In this document: one piece after another, positions 48,939 through 62,199 of the stretch
How the letters are laid out: every line of letters starts with the position of its first letter
Numbering within the stretch: the first letter of the stretch is position 1
Source of the DNA: Lepturacanthus savala
Lineage: Eukaryota; Chordata; Actinopteri; Scombriformes; Trichiuridae
Assembly: GCA_030544235.1 (NCBI GenBank)
Contig: CM060466.1
Span: 6,873,592 to 6,937,591, forward strand
Direction of reading: 5' to 3'
DNA: 64,000 nt
Position numbers and translations under genes: made by a program
The notes under the pieces: model-generated
Told to the model about the DNA's origin: nothing
Database searches by the model: none
What the model saw: only the letters and a program-made list of their open reading frames with translations

Positions 48939-51769
48939 AAACTGAGAAAAACTGGCCACAAACAAAACACACGCACGCACAGCGGTGGAAGATGAAGTTG
49001 TGAAATACAACAGCGCATCTGCACGAGAGGACATGTTGTTTTACTTCCTGCTAACATGTACTCCGTTAGCATGTTGGCGCCAAGCAGCAGAGAACGTCAG
49101 TAAACCTGTTTGGGGAGTCGTCCAACTATTACAGTTATAACGTGTGTCTGTTGCAGTGCTGCCATGTTGGAGAGGATGCAGATTCATCAACACAATCAAG
49201 TTAGTCGTGTTCCGATGTCCCTAACAAGATATATTTATGGTTTAAAGCAGCGGTTCTCCAACTTTTCCATGTTAAGGACACTTAAACTCTGAAAAAAACT
49301 AGACCACAGACTCCATCTGGTAAGATTTTTGGTTTAGATGTTTTATAACAGAAAGTGTAGGAAACACATGGTCAAAAATAAATAAATGACTGACTCAGTT
49401 AATGAATGCATATAACAGTAAATGCACATGTTTATTTAATTTTCCATTTCATAAATTAAATGTATTTATTTTTGTATGTTTTCCTTTTGCACATAAATGC
49501 TACATTTATTTGATTTTCCAGTTGATTTATTAATGTATGTAAGTAAATGTATTTATTTATATATCCATCCCCCTTTCACTTCCCTCTGCAGTTCCACCTC
49601 AGTATATAAAATGGAAAATAAAGTTTAAGAAATTAAATGAATTCATGAGCATTCAAGTGAAAATAATACACAAACAATGGGAAATAAATAAAATAAAAAT
49701 GTTGTAGTATGGCAGTCCTGCTTACATTCTGTCACATGGATGGAATTCGAGTGGAAATATAGGGTTCTCCTTTATCTGGGGAACCCCTGGGGGTCCCCGC
49801 ACCTCACTCTGAGACCCACTGGTTTAAAAAAAATCATCTAAATATATCTTTATTTAACACATCTCCTGTTTTAAAGTTCTCTCTGGAGCTTTAGAAGGAA
49901 GAGATCGTACATTATCAAGCATCTTCTCCCATTGGCTCATTTAAATGGCTGAACTGGGGAGTGGGGGTATAAATGTTATAATCAAAAGGCACGTTAAAAA
50001 AAAAAAATCTCTTTCTGGGAGGATATGGGACCTTATTTCCGTCATCTTTAAAGGGTCACTTTTCTATACCTGCTTATTCCTCATTAGGGTCACATGGTCT
50101 GCTGGAGCCAATCCCAGCGCGTTACGGCGAGAGGCAGGGATACACCCCAGATGGTCGCCAGCCAATCGTGGGGCACACACACCATTCACTCACACACTCA
50201 CACCTACGGGCAATTTAGAGTCTCCAATTAACCTCAGCATGTTTTTGGACTGTGGGAGGAAGCCGGAGTACCTGGTGAAAACCCACACAGACACGGGGAG
50301 AACATGCAAACTCCACACAGAAAGGTCCCAGACCCAGGACCAAGGAGGTCTTGAACCTGCGACCTTCTTGCTGTGAGGCAACAGCGCTAACCCCTGCTCC
50401 ACCGTGTCACCCTATCCTTAAAGGGTGAGGATGAAAATGAATATGGGACCTTTAAAACCTGCATTGACTGATATTTCTTTCAGTAATCAACATTTAAATT
50501 GATAAACAGAACAGCTGCAGATTTGTATTTTTAGTCTATGCATGTGTTTCTGAATAAAGATGTAGTCCTGTAATAATATTCTCTGGGTTTGTCACTACAA
50601 GCGACTCCTAATTACAGAGTATGTTGATCTGCTGTTAATATAAAATCAAATATTGGTTATAGCAGCATTAAAGACATGATCTGACTGATGCTGTTGTATC
50701 AAACCCAGTGGACGATTTTTTCACATTTTCTCATTCACACGCACGGTGTCTGTATTAATGGAATATGTTTTAATTATAATCTATCATTAAATATTACATA
50801 CAAATTATACAGTGCATTGTCACAATACATTTCATGTCAGTTCAGTACAGCAGGAAGTTACTTTGTTGTTTATGTGGGTCCGCCCCCCCCGCGAGTCAGA
50901 AAAATGAACAGAAATCAATCAGCGGACAAGGCTAAGACAAACAGGAGCTTGTGGCCCGGGAGCCCCTCCCCCCCCCCTGCCGGCCTGCAGACGGGACAAG
51001 TCCGTCTTCTTCAGCAGTGATTTAACTAAAAAGTCAGATGTGCTGCTTGCACTTAGCTTAGCAATTTGTTTCTCTGAACAAAACGTGTCTTCTGCTCCGC
51101 GGCGTCGCCCCAGATGACTTGCGGATCCTGATCTCGACAGATAGGAGGCTGTGAAACCGCATCACGTGGCTCGCGTTCACTTCGTAGTGAGACGTACCGG
51201 TTCCTAAATCTTTAAGACTTGACCACGATGAACACTTCTCTTTATTCGTTGCTAGTGGCGCCGTTGCTTTCACCAGCCTCGGGAAGGAATATGCAGGTTA
51301 ATTAAAAAAAAAAGAGGCAGAAATGTAATGGAACAAAAAAAAAAACCCACATGGAATGCAACACCCCCTATCCAAAAAACAAAAAGCATGAGAGGGTTTT
51401 TGACGGGCACATGAGTCCAACAGAAAAAGTCTGACGTCCCACTGAAATCCTGAAATCTTTTTCTCACTCGCAGGAAGGTACAGAATCTTCATCGTTAATT
51501 CTTGACGTCCACACACAAGGCACGGAGGCAAACGGGGAAGATGTGGTGTGAAATTCTTCCTCTTTTTGGCCTCGTCTCTCCGCCCACTCGCTCAGTCTTA
51601 TCCGTAAAGTAGGGGAGAGGAAGAGGAGGAGGAGGAGGAGGAGGATTTGTTTCAAGGTCAAAAAAAACCCTGCAATCTCAGATTTTGTCCGCTCTTCCAT
51701 CCGCACACGAACACGCCGGCTTCCTGCTGCTCGTCCTCGTCCTCTCTCTCTGCTGCTGCTGCCGTTTTC
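48939..51769. other. Convergent spacer between avpi1 and pi4k2a
   Basis: Contains the avpi1 3' untranslated region, a dispersed repeat with CGGTTCTCCAACTTTTCC (about 49249) and GGGAACCCCTGGGGGTCC (about 49779), a SINE, and the pi4k2a 3' untranslated region with AATAAA on the minus strand at 51241-51246. No other exon seen. Confidence 0.5.
50057..50412 (-). mobile_element. tRNA-derived V-SINE-like SINE copy 6
   Basis: Minus-strand, nearly full-length copy. Flanks carry an imperfect target duplication, CTTTAAAGGGT on the left (about 50046) and CCTTAAAGGGT on the right (about 50416). The head at the right end has the B box (GGTTCAAGACC on the minus strand) and A-box region. Confidence 0.86.
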
Positions 51770-52495
51770 CTACCACCAGGTGAAGAAGGGTCTTCTGCTC
51801 TGGAAACTCTGCGTGTACGACTCGCTGTTGGCTCTCTGAGGCGCTCGGGCCGTCTCCACGATGACTGGGGGCATCTGGACCAACTGGAGGGGCGTTTTTC
51901 CATCCTTCAGGGCTTGGCACAAGTTCAGGATCTTAAAATAGGGGGAAAATAATTCATGAGTACACACAAAAACTTTCATCGCCACTGTATTATTTTTTTA
52001 ACCCCATTTCCTAATAATTTAGAGAATAATTCCTGCAGTAAACCGACTTAAAACCGAAGAATCCCCTTCGCAAACGCGTCTTTTAATGATGTCTGACTGG
52101 CGTTTTGTGTTGCCGTGCCAACGTTAACGTTACCTGCAGATGTGAAAGAGGACGCAGATCTTAGCTTCGTGCATTCTTCATATTCTAGGACACTGACTGC
52201 TCGTGTCGACTTTGCTACAAGTTTAGCCCGACGATATTTACATATAATGGTTGTTTGATTATGTTAATCATCATAGGAGACAACACTAAATATAATCTGT
52301 CAGTGATGGGTTGACAAAGACATGACAAAATCAATGCCCTGAACCACTGACTCTGACGGAATTAACATGGTTTGAGACAAAATTTACATTATTAAATAAA
52401 AAATGTCTTTTTTCTTATTTTGGTCACAGACTTTTTAAAATTACAATCCAAAAAATGCCTTCACTGGATGCACTTGTATTTCTCCTCCAAGCATG

Positions 52496-52575
<80 letters not shown>

Positions 52576-55500
52576 GGAGCATCCACCGTTGCTGTCGGCA
52601 CTAAAATCGGCGATGTGACGAGTGCTTCTCTGATAAAACCTCTTATAAACCATTTCAGGTGTTAACTCCTGTTTCAATAAAGACCTGCCTGAAACACACT
52701 AAAAAATCCTAAATTCCTCATTTTAGAGATCATGGCTGCATCTGGGTGATACATATATTTACCTGCCTGCTTAAAAAACATACAATTTTGACATTAGCAA
52801 GTTACTCATGTTACTTCAGACATCACATCAGCAGCACTGATAATAAAAGTAAAACAACAAAATTAACACTGAGCCAAACTACTTCCACCAAACCAACAAG
52901 CTGCCCCTTTATAATAAGTTCCTCTGTGTTTGTGACATTTTCTTCTTCCCTGTCGATCACAGATCAACACACACACTGCATGCAGTTTGTTTGGTGCAAC
53001 TGGAAACAGTCCCCCTCTCAAACAACGTCCCATGGCGTGATGTTCCACTGCTGCGTCACCAACGTTTTGTACACTACACACACTCACTGATATTGGGGGA
53101 TGTGAAAAATTCATATTAAAAACACACACACATCAGTATGAAACTGTATACCGTCCATACTGAGAAGTAACATTTTTAGTGGTTGACAGCAGGATAATGA
53201 CTTCCCTCTATTTGGTTTTGGTAGACAAGTATCACAAGTATCAGATCAGTCAGTTTGTCTTCTTTTGAAGACTCAGGAGACAACTCACCTGCCCCCTCAT
53301 TACAGCGACCTGTTTGTGAAACTGTCCTCTGTCGAACCCGGGGTCTTTCTGCAAGACACAACGAAAAAAGTAAGTTTCACACGATGTTTTCCAGCCACAG
53401 AACTGAATCACCCTGACACATCGGTCACTCTGTACCTTGAATAGCTCGTACAGATCCTCCTCGAGGTCTTTGATGAAGTTTGGGTCGGAGAGTTTGGGCA
53501 GGACCAGCTCTCTGATTTCCTGGGAGAACGGCACTTTGGCCTGGGAGAGCCACGCCCAGTAGAACGGGTCTGGTGATTGGACGATGAAACCACATCTTAA
53601 TGAATATATTCATTAAGTTCATTAAGTTAACAATAAGTTACAGTTCTGGTTGTACAGAACTGGGATGATAATAGAGCAATGGAATAAACTACTGTTCAAA
53701 AGTTTGGGGTCATTAAGAAATGTCCTTATTCTTGAAAGAGAAGTTTTTTTCAATAAAGATAACTTTAAACTAATCAGAAATACACTCTATGCATTGCTAA
53801 TCTGGTAAATGACCATTCCAGCTGCAAATTGTTGGTGCAATATCTACGACGGCAAAAATTATTATATGAAATTTTAAATACAAATCATTATTTTTAATCC
53901 TGTCAGTGTCTCGACTATATTTGCTATTCGCACAACATTTTCTAGGTGACCCCAAAGTTTTGAACAGTAGTAGCGAAAACCTCAAAAATTTAGATAAGAA
54001 CTAAAGGGATTAGTAATAAAGCTGATTAGTAGATTACTATATTGATCAATAGAAAACTAATCTGCAACTATTTTGATCATTTTTTTTAACAATCAAATGC
54101 TTAAATTCTAATAATCACAGATTAATTGACAATGAAGGTATTTTTTTTTCCTGAGAAACTCTGATTCGCACTGAAAAAGAGACGGAGGCAGACTTTTCCA
54201 AAAGCAAAAAGGATTAGCGCCGTAATAAGTGGATATCGGTGCTCACAGGCTCTCCAGGAGTCTGGGTGTTTGAGGGGGAAGGCGAGGCCGTTGTCTATGG
54301 CAGCCAGCTTGATGATAGGATCCTTTACTACCACCCAGTCTGTGTCCTGCACAGCAGGAGTGAGGATACACACAGGAAATACACGTAAACACATATTCAG
54401 CACAAACCCTATGTGTGTGTGTGTGTGTGTGTGTGAGAGAGTGTGTGTGGCATTCTCACCCTGTTCCCAACAGGGTCCATAGGGCAGTCATACTTCAGCA
54501 GCCAGTTGTCATTTCCCCTGTCTACGGCATAAAAGCAGATATTTAAATTCAACGCGGGGTTCTTTGTCGAGGTCCCTGCCCTGAGTGAAGACCACCACTA
54601 CTCGCCTGTGTTCCTGATGATGTAATCCAGGACTACGAGCCGCTCGAACTGCAGCTGGAGCTGACGGTTGGTGTTCTCGGGCAGAGGCTCCGCTTCGAAC
54701 CTCCGCAGCCAGAAATCTGCGTCTTTGTACCCGTCAACAAAAATCTGGAAGGAACCGACCTGGTGGAGGGGAAACAGATTCCTCAGCGCTCCTGTACAGA
54801 CTTTTCCTTAACCTGTTATAATGCAAATCCTCCTGATGTGGTGGCAGCGTTGAGTTTTATTCATATATCACTTGAGAAAACCTCAGCTCCAACACTAAAT
54901 ATAGCATTTTTATTTGTAGTAAAACACAATGTTACTGTTACAGCATCAATATATATCATCAACATCCACATCATTGATACAATAAGAAAATAGTTTAATA
55001 TAATATCAGTACTATGGCTTCAAATAGCCCCTATTGTGACATTTAATTTAGATTTGAGCTGTTTGTGTGATTATTTAATTGGCTCCTTTATAATAAACAT
55101 CTTACAGAATATATTCTTCATGTTCTGGAATGATCCTCAGTGGGATTTCTATGATTTTATGGACAAATAACTGATCTTTGAACTCTTATATTATTAACCA
55201 TTGAACTTTGCATTGTAGATAATTTAGCTTATTTCAAGTTATTTTTCCTGATTTGGGTCAGTTTGGTCTTATTTTAAGTTTTTGTAATTGTAGTAAATAG
55301 CAATTTTTCCCCTTTTTGCAATATCCTAAGTATATTTGCTCTGTAACAGCAACATAAATTGATTCTTAAACTTCTTTTGTCACCTCACATGTTGTGTAAA
55401 TCATTCTGAAATCAGGTTTAAGTGCAGAACTTTTGTGGTTGTAGAGATAAATATTCCATATTTATTATTATTTATCACATTATTACTTTCTTATTATAAT

Positions 55501-58500
55501 GTCCAGCATCTTTGAGTGTCCAAATAACGGCTATATAAGTCAAATTATTATTATTTTAAACACAAGACAAAATAAATGGGTCAGAAAAATATATTAAATC
55601 AATAAAGTCCCCTTTAGTCTAAAATAGGTTTGTCTTCTTGTTTCTACAGTTGAACATTTGAGCTCCACTCTGCAGAAAGTCAGAGTTTAGACACTTGAAG
55701 GCTGTTTAACCTTCATCTGCTGTAGAGGGAAGGTTCCTCTGAGCTGTGAACGAGTGTGATTTGTGATTTCATAACTAGTTTAAATTTGCATATTGATAGA
55801 TTCTGGATTCCTCAACGAGGGAGTAGGAGGGGATTTATATAGTTTAAGGATTTATACACAGGTGCATCGCAAATAATTAGAATACTGTGAAAATGTTTAA
55901 TACTTTTTTGTCATTGTCATCCATAAAGAAAACCTCACTACAAGTAAAAATATAAGAAATATTTCATAAATGTGCAAAGAATCCATATAATATATAAGTT
56001 TCACTTTCACGCTGCAAAAAGTGAAATCTTAACAGGTGAAAAATGTCTTGTTTTTGCTACAATTAGTCCAATATTGAGTCAAATCATCTTCTTCCACTGG
56101 TAGATGATTTAGTTTAATTCAAGTTTTCTTTTCCTTATTTGGGTCAATTTGTTCTTGTTTAAAAAAAAACAAGACTTAACATTTTCTTTAAAAAAAAAAA
56201 AGCTTAGATTATCTGCCAGTGGAATAAGATAATTCGACTCAATATTGGACTAATTAAATAAAATTAATGGCAGTAATTATAAAATATTAACTTTTAAGCA
56301 ATATTCTAATCATTTGAGACGCACCTGTATAACAAGGTAGCTCAACGATTTGAGATTGAAATGTCATTAACTTAAGGACGTTCATGTTTTTAACAGAAAA
56401 AATTCACATTTCATGAAGTAAAAGCTAACGGTAACAAACGCATTCGCCTTTTATTTGGGTGGCTGAACGTTATTCTGGGTAAAGGAGGTAATCACTAAAC
56501 GAGGTTAGATTGAACAGCTCATTGAACATCAAATGAGCCGATGACGTCCCAAAACTTCTAAGAACAAGAGCGAATGTTTGACACAAATCCACCACTGAAT
56601 GGAATAAGGCTTCATGGGCTCACCTTGGGGGGCAGCCCGATCCTGTGGAAGCGCTGACCCACTTTCGGGACTTTCTCCAGAGCGAGCCGTTTACCCCGAG
56701 ACTTGACCCTGTCTATGGCGCTGTAGTTGAACGTTTCACTGGCCAGGTACACCACCTGTAAGAGGGTCGATTAGGACAGGCAACGTTTCCCCAGGGGGTT
56801 CGATGCTCTGCGTGGTGCGGATGTGCGCGTACCTTGGTCCTGGGAACTATGTTGAGCTCCAGTTTCTGATCCACCAGGCTGGCCCCGGCCTCGGAGAGGT
56901 AGCCCTGGTTCAGGACCAAACAGTCGCGGCCGAAACAGCAGGGACAGCACAGTTTCTGGAGCCACTTGGTCCACTTTGGGTTCAGCTGGCCGTAGGGCTC
57001 CTCGTTCTTAGGTTTGAACACTCCGATGATTTTCTGCAGAGGGAAATGAGGATGAAAAGCAGAGTAAAGATTAATTTCGTTGCGTGATATTCTGAAGGGA
57101 AAACCTGTCATACCTGCTCCTTCAGGATAAACATTATGGGCTAAAACAACTTCACATGAATAATAAAATTAGCATAAAAAAAAGATGACATCCATTAATA
57201 ATTCTTCGAATTAATAATGCTTCGAATAGAATAGAGCTTATTGCCATTTGTACAGGTTAAAAACAAGTTTAAACAAGTACATTGAAATTCTTAAGCGTGT
57301 CCCTAATCTTAAACTAAAACACTTAGATGATGTCATTATATATGACAGATAACATGACGTGAATTATAATATTTGTCATTGATTAACATAATAAAACTAC
57401 AATAAAACTCTGAAAATACTGCTATTAACAGTAGGTGTGAAGGAGATATTTCGACTTTGATTGAGTTTCAGTGCACAACAACCTACACACGCATCATAGA
57501 AACATACATCATACCATTAAAGCAGTAAATGGCATAAATCTAATGCAAGAATGGCAAATTAAAATCAAGAATTGATTTGAAAACATCAAAATGATGATCT
57601 CATGTGCGGGAAAGTGCGGATTTCGATTTAAAACGATAGATCCTTTATGCTTAGAACTGAAAACTGAATATGTACGCATAGAATTACACCAATATAGGTA
57701 CATTCAATACAAAACTAACATCTAGCCATTAATTAAAAGGAGCTATGCTACTTGTGTAACATGCACCGCCACTATTTTGGATTCAAATCAGCAAATTTCC
57801 CCAAAAAGACGTCTGCATCTGTATATTTGTTTCAAATTGTGACCGAGATACAGGGAGCAGAGTGATGCACAGTGGAAAAGGAGGATTATTAGTAGAAAAA
57901 TACACCTATTCTTTTCTCTTGTGTGAATGAAAACGCTTCCTTCGAAACCCACTGTAACTGACATGAAGTGAGGCCAATGCGATGTGGAAAAGCCGAGACC
58001 ACAGACAACTTTAACGCCTATAGGGCACCGAGTGTTTCATAGGCAGAGATAGATGGATTTTTGGGTGCGGTGTCTCTTTAAGTTGTTTATAGAAATCACA
58101 TGTTGCATTACGCTGGTATGACACACACACACACTTACACAAATGCTCTGATTACTACATGAAACTGGGTAATAAAAGAGAATTATTCCCTCACAGAGAC
58201 CTAGCACATGACTACTAAGCACACTGGTGACTAAGTAAAGCAAAGGGGTGGGGGCTGGCGAGGAGAGTGGGGTCAATGGAGGGAAAAAAAAGCCTAGAAA
58301 TCTCTTGGACAGACATGAAACTAGCGTAATTTGTGAAGGAACCAGCCACAAAATCCACAGGCGGACTTCCCTTTTCAACGTGTAAGCAGGGGCGTAATGA
58401 GAGAGGATAGTGAAGTTGCTCAATAGATTTCACCGGTCAGCTCCTGCGGTGATGATTAAAGTTTGGTGTCGCAATTAATGAGTCAGCAGGACGTCAAAAT

Positions 58501-59597
58501 GTCGAGAATCACTCTGTAATAGTTCATCCGCTGATGCGGATTTTGTCTCCTTTTTGCAGGACTGCTGCAGCAAACGTGTGCTCAGCGCCTTCGTGGTGAT
58601 TAGATACCGAGGACTTTGTTCTTTGCCTGGAAGTGCAACACAAAGAATGAAGAAGACACAGAAGGGACGGAACCTGAATGCAACACGGGGAGGGTAACAT
58701 GTTATCGGAGTGTGTTATTGGATCACAGATTTCCTTCCTCAGTCTGCTGAGGAAGGATCTTAAATGATGAACACCTGTCAGCACTGACACTGCCTCATTG
58801 ATAGCGAAAGCTAAAAAAAGCAGCAATAGATAAAATAGATAAGCTGCTGTTAAAATATAATATGAATTATTCTTTTTTGGGGATGCCTTGCTCAGTTCTT
58901 AAAGAGATATTTTAGACATATTTTGTTGTAGAACTTACAGTTGTGTGTTGCATCTGCACGTTTTTTTTAATGAGTTGCCAGAATATTCTCTAACCTTTGG
59001 GAACAATTAGGTTTTAATCTGTTTTAATTCTTAAAAAGCCTTGTTTACAGTTGAGGCTGATATGTGAGCTGTTGTGTTGACAGGTCTTAGAGCCTATTTG
59101 CCAAGTCATCACAGGCTCGTTAGAAAGAGGCCTTTCCTAGAAGAGAGAGGCACTTTTATTGGTTTCATAAAAACACCTCGGATTTCCTGGATCAGGACCC
59201 ATAGAGTGTGGAATGGTGGGGGGGAGGCGTTCTATAGGATCTAAGCGGCTGTTCTTACCCCCTGTGAGTCTTTGACAAAATAGCTCCCGCTGGATCCCTG
59301 ATAGATCCTCTCCGGGTAGATCCCCTCCTCGATGGCCCGCTCGGCCTTTCGGATGATCTCTCTGAACTCGGGATCCTCCGGGAACTCGTTCCGGTGCGGC
59401 TCCCGCGGCGCGCTTCCACGGTCCCGGTCCAGGAGCGGCTGTCTCTCCCGGCTGCGTCCGGGGCTGCCGGCCGGGATGCGAACCACGGAGCCCGGCGTGC
59501 TTCCAAACGCGCCCCGCGGGCTGGTGGGCTCCGTGGGACAGTAGCTGAAATCGTTCGCGTCCCGCAGCGGAGAGACAAGCGGACTCGTCTCGTCCAT
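51770..59597 (-). CDS. pi4k2a: Phosphatidylinositol 4-kinase type 2-alpha
   Basis: Makes PI4P from phosphatidylinositol on trans-Golgi and endosomal membranes. Nine minus-strand exons: 59597-59259, 57033-56833, 56755-56624, 54759-54606, 54521-54460, 54346-54247, 53569-53436, 53348-53289 and 51931-51770. They encode 447 residues (human 479). The disordered N-terminus starts MDETSPLVSP and holds NEFPEDPEF; a glycine-rich loop IYQGSSGSYFVKD follows. The ATP-binding lysine is in GVFKPKNEEPYG (K120, human K152). The palmitoylated loop CCPCC is at 142-146. RNTDRGNDNW gives the catalytic-loop Asp (D276, human D308) and AIDNGLAFP the metal-binding Asp (D314, human D346); both keep a constant offset of 32. 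The end RRPFFTWW is family-typical. Shortening is all in the N-terminal linker. The fourth intron has a GC donor. It is head-to-head with pgam1, 3 kb apart. Confidence 0.97.
52499..52573. repeat. (TG)37 microsatellite
   Basis: Uninterrupted TG repeat in the last intron of pi4k2a. A shorter TG tract with a GA interruption is at 54413-54450. Confidence 0.95.
53692..53973 (+). mobile_element. MITE family A copy 6, internally deleted with both termini
   Basis: Left end CTACTGTTCAAAAGTTTGGG, right end GACCCCAAAGTTTTGAACAG followed by TAGTAG, giving inverted repeats of about 24 bp. Only about 280 bp long. It defines the family termini used for the other copies. It lies in the pi4k2a intron upstream of exon 53436-53569. 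Confidence 0.85.
54760..56623. other. pi4k2a: Intron 3 of pi4k2a
   Basis: Between exons 54606-54759 and 56624-56755. Mostly AT-rich; holds a family B fragment (about 55215-55290, TAGATAATTTAGCTTATTTC) and a nested Tc1/MITE pair at 55858-56328. No exon seen. Confidence 0.6.
55858..56328. mobile_element. Tc1-like element with a family B MITE nested inside
   Basis: Outer termini: ACAGGTGCATCGCAAATAAT at the left and ATTCTAATCATTTGAGACGC followed by ACCTGT at the right, typical of a fish Tc1-like non-autonomous element. Inside, 56011-56265 is a family B MITE with CTGCAAAAAGTGAAATCTTA and TCGACTCAATATTGGACTAA ends. The nesting shows the MITE moved after the Tc1-like element. Confidence 0.7.
57034..59258. 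other. pi4k2a: Intron 1 of pi4k2a
   Basis: 2.2 kb between exons 1 and 2. No exon, RNA gene or clear complete repeat seen. A GC-poor, AT-rich intron. Confidence 0.6.
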
Positions 59598-59639
59598 GTC
59601 TTTCTTTTTTTTCTCCTTTTTTTTTATTTTAGTCCTTTC

Positions 59640-59945
59640 TTCGAGGTGGACGAGACTTTTCACTCCCGGAGGAAGAGAGAGACACGGACGAGGGGGAAGA
59701 AAGTGGGACGGTTGTTTTGCAGGCTAGTCCTGACGCTGGCTAACGAGGAAACAACAAAAAAAAATATATCAGATGACTGTCAGCTTCCGGGAAGAGGCGG
59801 GACTTGCTGAGCGTTTTGGTTTTTGGCCAATCAGCGTTCAGATATGCCTGTCAGCGGTCCGATCTCCAACGCTGATTGGACAGAATCTCTCCGCCCACGG
59901 AAGACACGTGAGAGCGTAGCAGCTATGACTTAACCCAATCAATTA
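59640..59945 (-). promoter_or_regulatory. pi4k2a: Promoter region of pi4k2a
   Basis: Within 350 bp upstream of the start codon lie a CCAAT box (GGCCAATCAG, 59825-59834), an inverted one (GCTGATTGGA, 59871-59880), a further CCAATC (about 59935) and a CACGTG E-box (59905-59910). Such spacing of CCAAT boxes is typical of NF-Y-driven promoters. Confidence 0.55.
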
Positions 59946-61703
59946 ACTCCAAACAAAAAAGCCTTTGACTAATATCAGAGTAATTATGGGACTAAGGAAA
60001 AATCATTTTGTTTGCCAGTGTCAAAGTAGTAAATCCTGGGAAATTATTTTCCCTTAATGACAGATTTAGATTCAAATGACTGATAACGCTGAATATGTTT
60101 TTCCCTCTTTAAAATATAGTTTTCTCTCTTTTAAAAAAATTGAAAGTTATTTGCCAATCAAGTTAAATTTGAATTATAAAATGATGAAGTGTTTTGAATG
60201 AATGAATGAATTAAATATTTATTTAGAACAATAAATGGATTTGTAGAAATACAACAAAATACAATAATTGAACAATAAACCTATTATAAAATCAGATTTA
60301 ACACAGATTGAGAAATTAACTTAGTATGCATTTATAACGGAATTGTAGGTTTCTAGCATGACGAAATAAATTTTTGCAATCCAGATTGCCTGTCTGCTTT
60401 TTGTGAGTCATGTCTACTGATAATCAATAGTGATATCAGCAGCAGACCTGCACATAGACTCCAACACAAATCTGATTAACAAAGGAAGCAGTTTATAATC
60501 AGTCCAAGTCTATTGGCCTTTAACTTTAGGCTCTTAACCAGACTCTTGTCTCCTCCTTGTGTTTGTTTTGCTTCCAAAATGCTGAATCACAAGCTTTGTT
60601 TACCTTTCCCCTTCCACGTGAAGGTCAAAGGTCAGGTGTGGCACCAGCTGCCATCTATTTTGGATTGTGGGTGACATGAAGATGCTTTTTAACCACAGCA
60701 CTCATTGATTCTTTTCAGCTTTTCGGGTAAGTCAAGTCACATCTTTATACGTCAACTGCAAATTAAGCAACCTTCATATCTTTAACTGCTGATCAATGAA
60801 ATGACACAATATTTAAATGTTTTAAAGCTTTGCTAACAGTGTTTTTGCACATTTTTGAATAGTGTTTTAAATTTCTTATATCAATAAAAGTAAAAAAAAA
60901 AGGTTGTTCTTGTTTCACACAGTCAGATGTTTGAGGTTCACTGTACAGAATGATTTTAAAGGTTTTCACATTCAATAACTTAATCAATTTTCAACCAGGT
61001 GAAAGACTCATTGAGGTTAAAATCGGTTTTCCAACAGTGACCTGGTGAAGAGGTCAGAGATTCATCTGCTTCTATGACCTCAGTGAAAAACAAGCAGGAT
61101 TTGTGACATAAGCAGTTTGGAAGCTCAACTTAGACAAATGTGATGTGGAAACTTGAAGCCTCCAACAATGACAATAGGCTTTACAGTGAGGTATAGGAGA
61201 CATTTTGTGTCCAGCAGTTAATTCTATTCACATATAGCTTTTGTTACAGCATTTCCAACTCCAAAAATAAAACAGAGAAATGTATATAAGGCAAGAAAGA
61301 ACAGAATGAAATATGAATGTAAATATATAAACATATAAAAATGATAGTACCAACATGGACAGGATTGACAATGAGGATGGGGCTATATGTGATTTAATGT
61401 GTATAGCATTTTTTAATTTTGTTATATGAAAAGTTATATACAAATACATTTTGTAAAATTGATTAATTTATTTTAGATATACACTACTCACTATTATTTA
61501 GGGATATTGTTACTTCCATGAGTGCTTTTCCTATCTGGTCTGAATTCTAATGAAATAAGTAAAGTTTCCCTTTTTATATCACTCATAATATGAGTAATGA
61601 GAAGAAACAGCATTTTCTATTAGTTTAATATTTATTAGCCCCAAAATGCATGAAATCCAGTGAGTCTCTCACCATATCCTTAACTTATTAGTAGTTTATA
61701 TGC
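59946..61703. other. Spacer between pi4k2a and pgam1
   Basis: AT-rich, no exon recognised. The right side is bounded by a Tc1-like element at 61704-62182. Confidence 0.5.
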
Positions 61704-62182
61704 AGCTCTGGAAAAAATAACAGACCGCTGCAAAATGTATTTATAAGAATGATGTTTGTGCAAAAGGAACAATTTAGTTTGAGTCTATAAACTACTGACA
61801 ACAATTACCCAAAATTCAAAATACAGTTATATTGTTCAGAGCATTTATTTGCAGAAAATAACGAAAAAGATCCAATGTGTTCAGACCAAATTTATATTAA
61901 AACAACATAATACTAATGTTTATGCTTAAGAAGAGTTCATAAATCAACATTTGGTGCAATGACCTTTATTTTAATCCCAGTTTTTATGCATTGTCATGAT
62001 CTCCACAGTCTTTATTATTGTTCTTGCGTGACTTTATTCCACTCCTGGTTCCTCTTTAAGCAGAATGACGTGTTCATGTGTTAGAATTCAACAGAGACTG
62101 AAATGGAATGATTGGAATTTATGTAGAGATGCTGATTTCAGAAAGAAAATGCAGTGGTCTGTTATTTTTTTTCCAGAGCTGT
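61704..62182. mobile_element. Non-autonomous Tc1-like element (CAGCTCTGGAAAAAA family), both ends
   Basis: Left CAGCTCTGGAAAAAATAACA and right TGTTATTTTTTTTCCAGAGC plus TG are inverted repeats, and TA dinucleotides flank both ends, as for Tc1 targets. About 480 bp with no transposase frame. The copy at 21355-21675 shares its interior. Its right end is about 400 bp upstream of the pgam1 start codon. Confidence 0.78.
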
Positions 62183-62199
62183 ATATATTTTTCCCCACT

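Noticed and set aside
59332..59810. Plus-strand frames opposite pi4k2a exon 1
   Set aside because: Antisense shadows of the GC-rich first exon.
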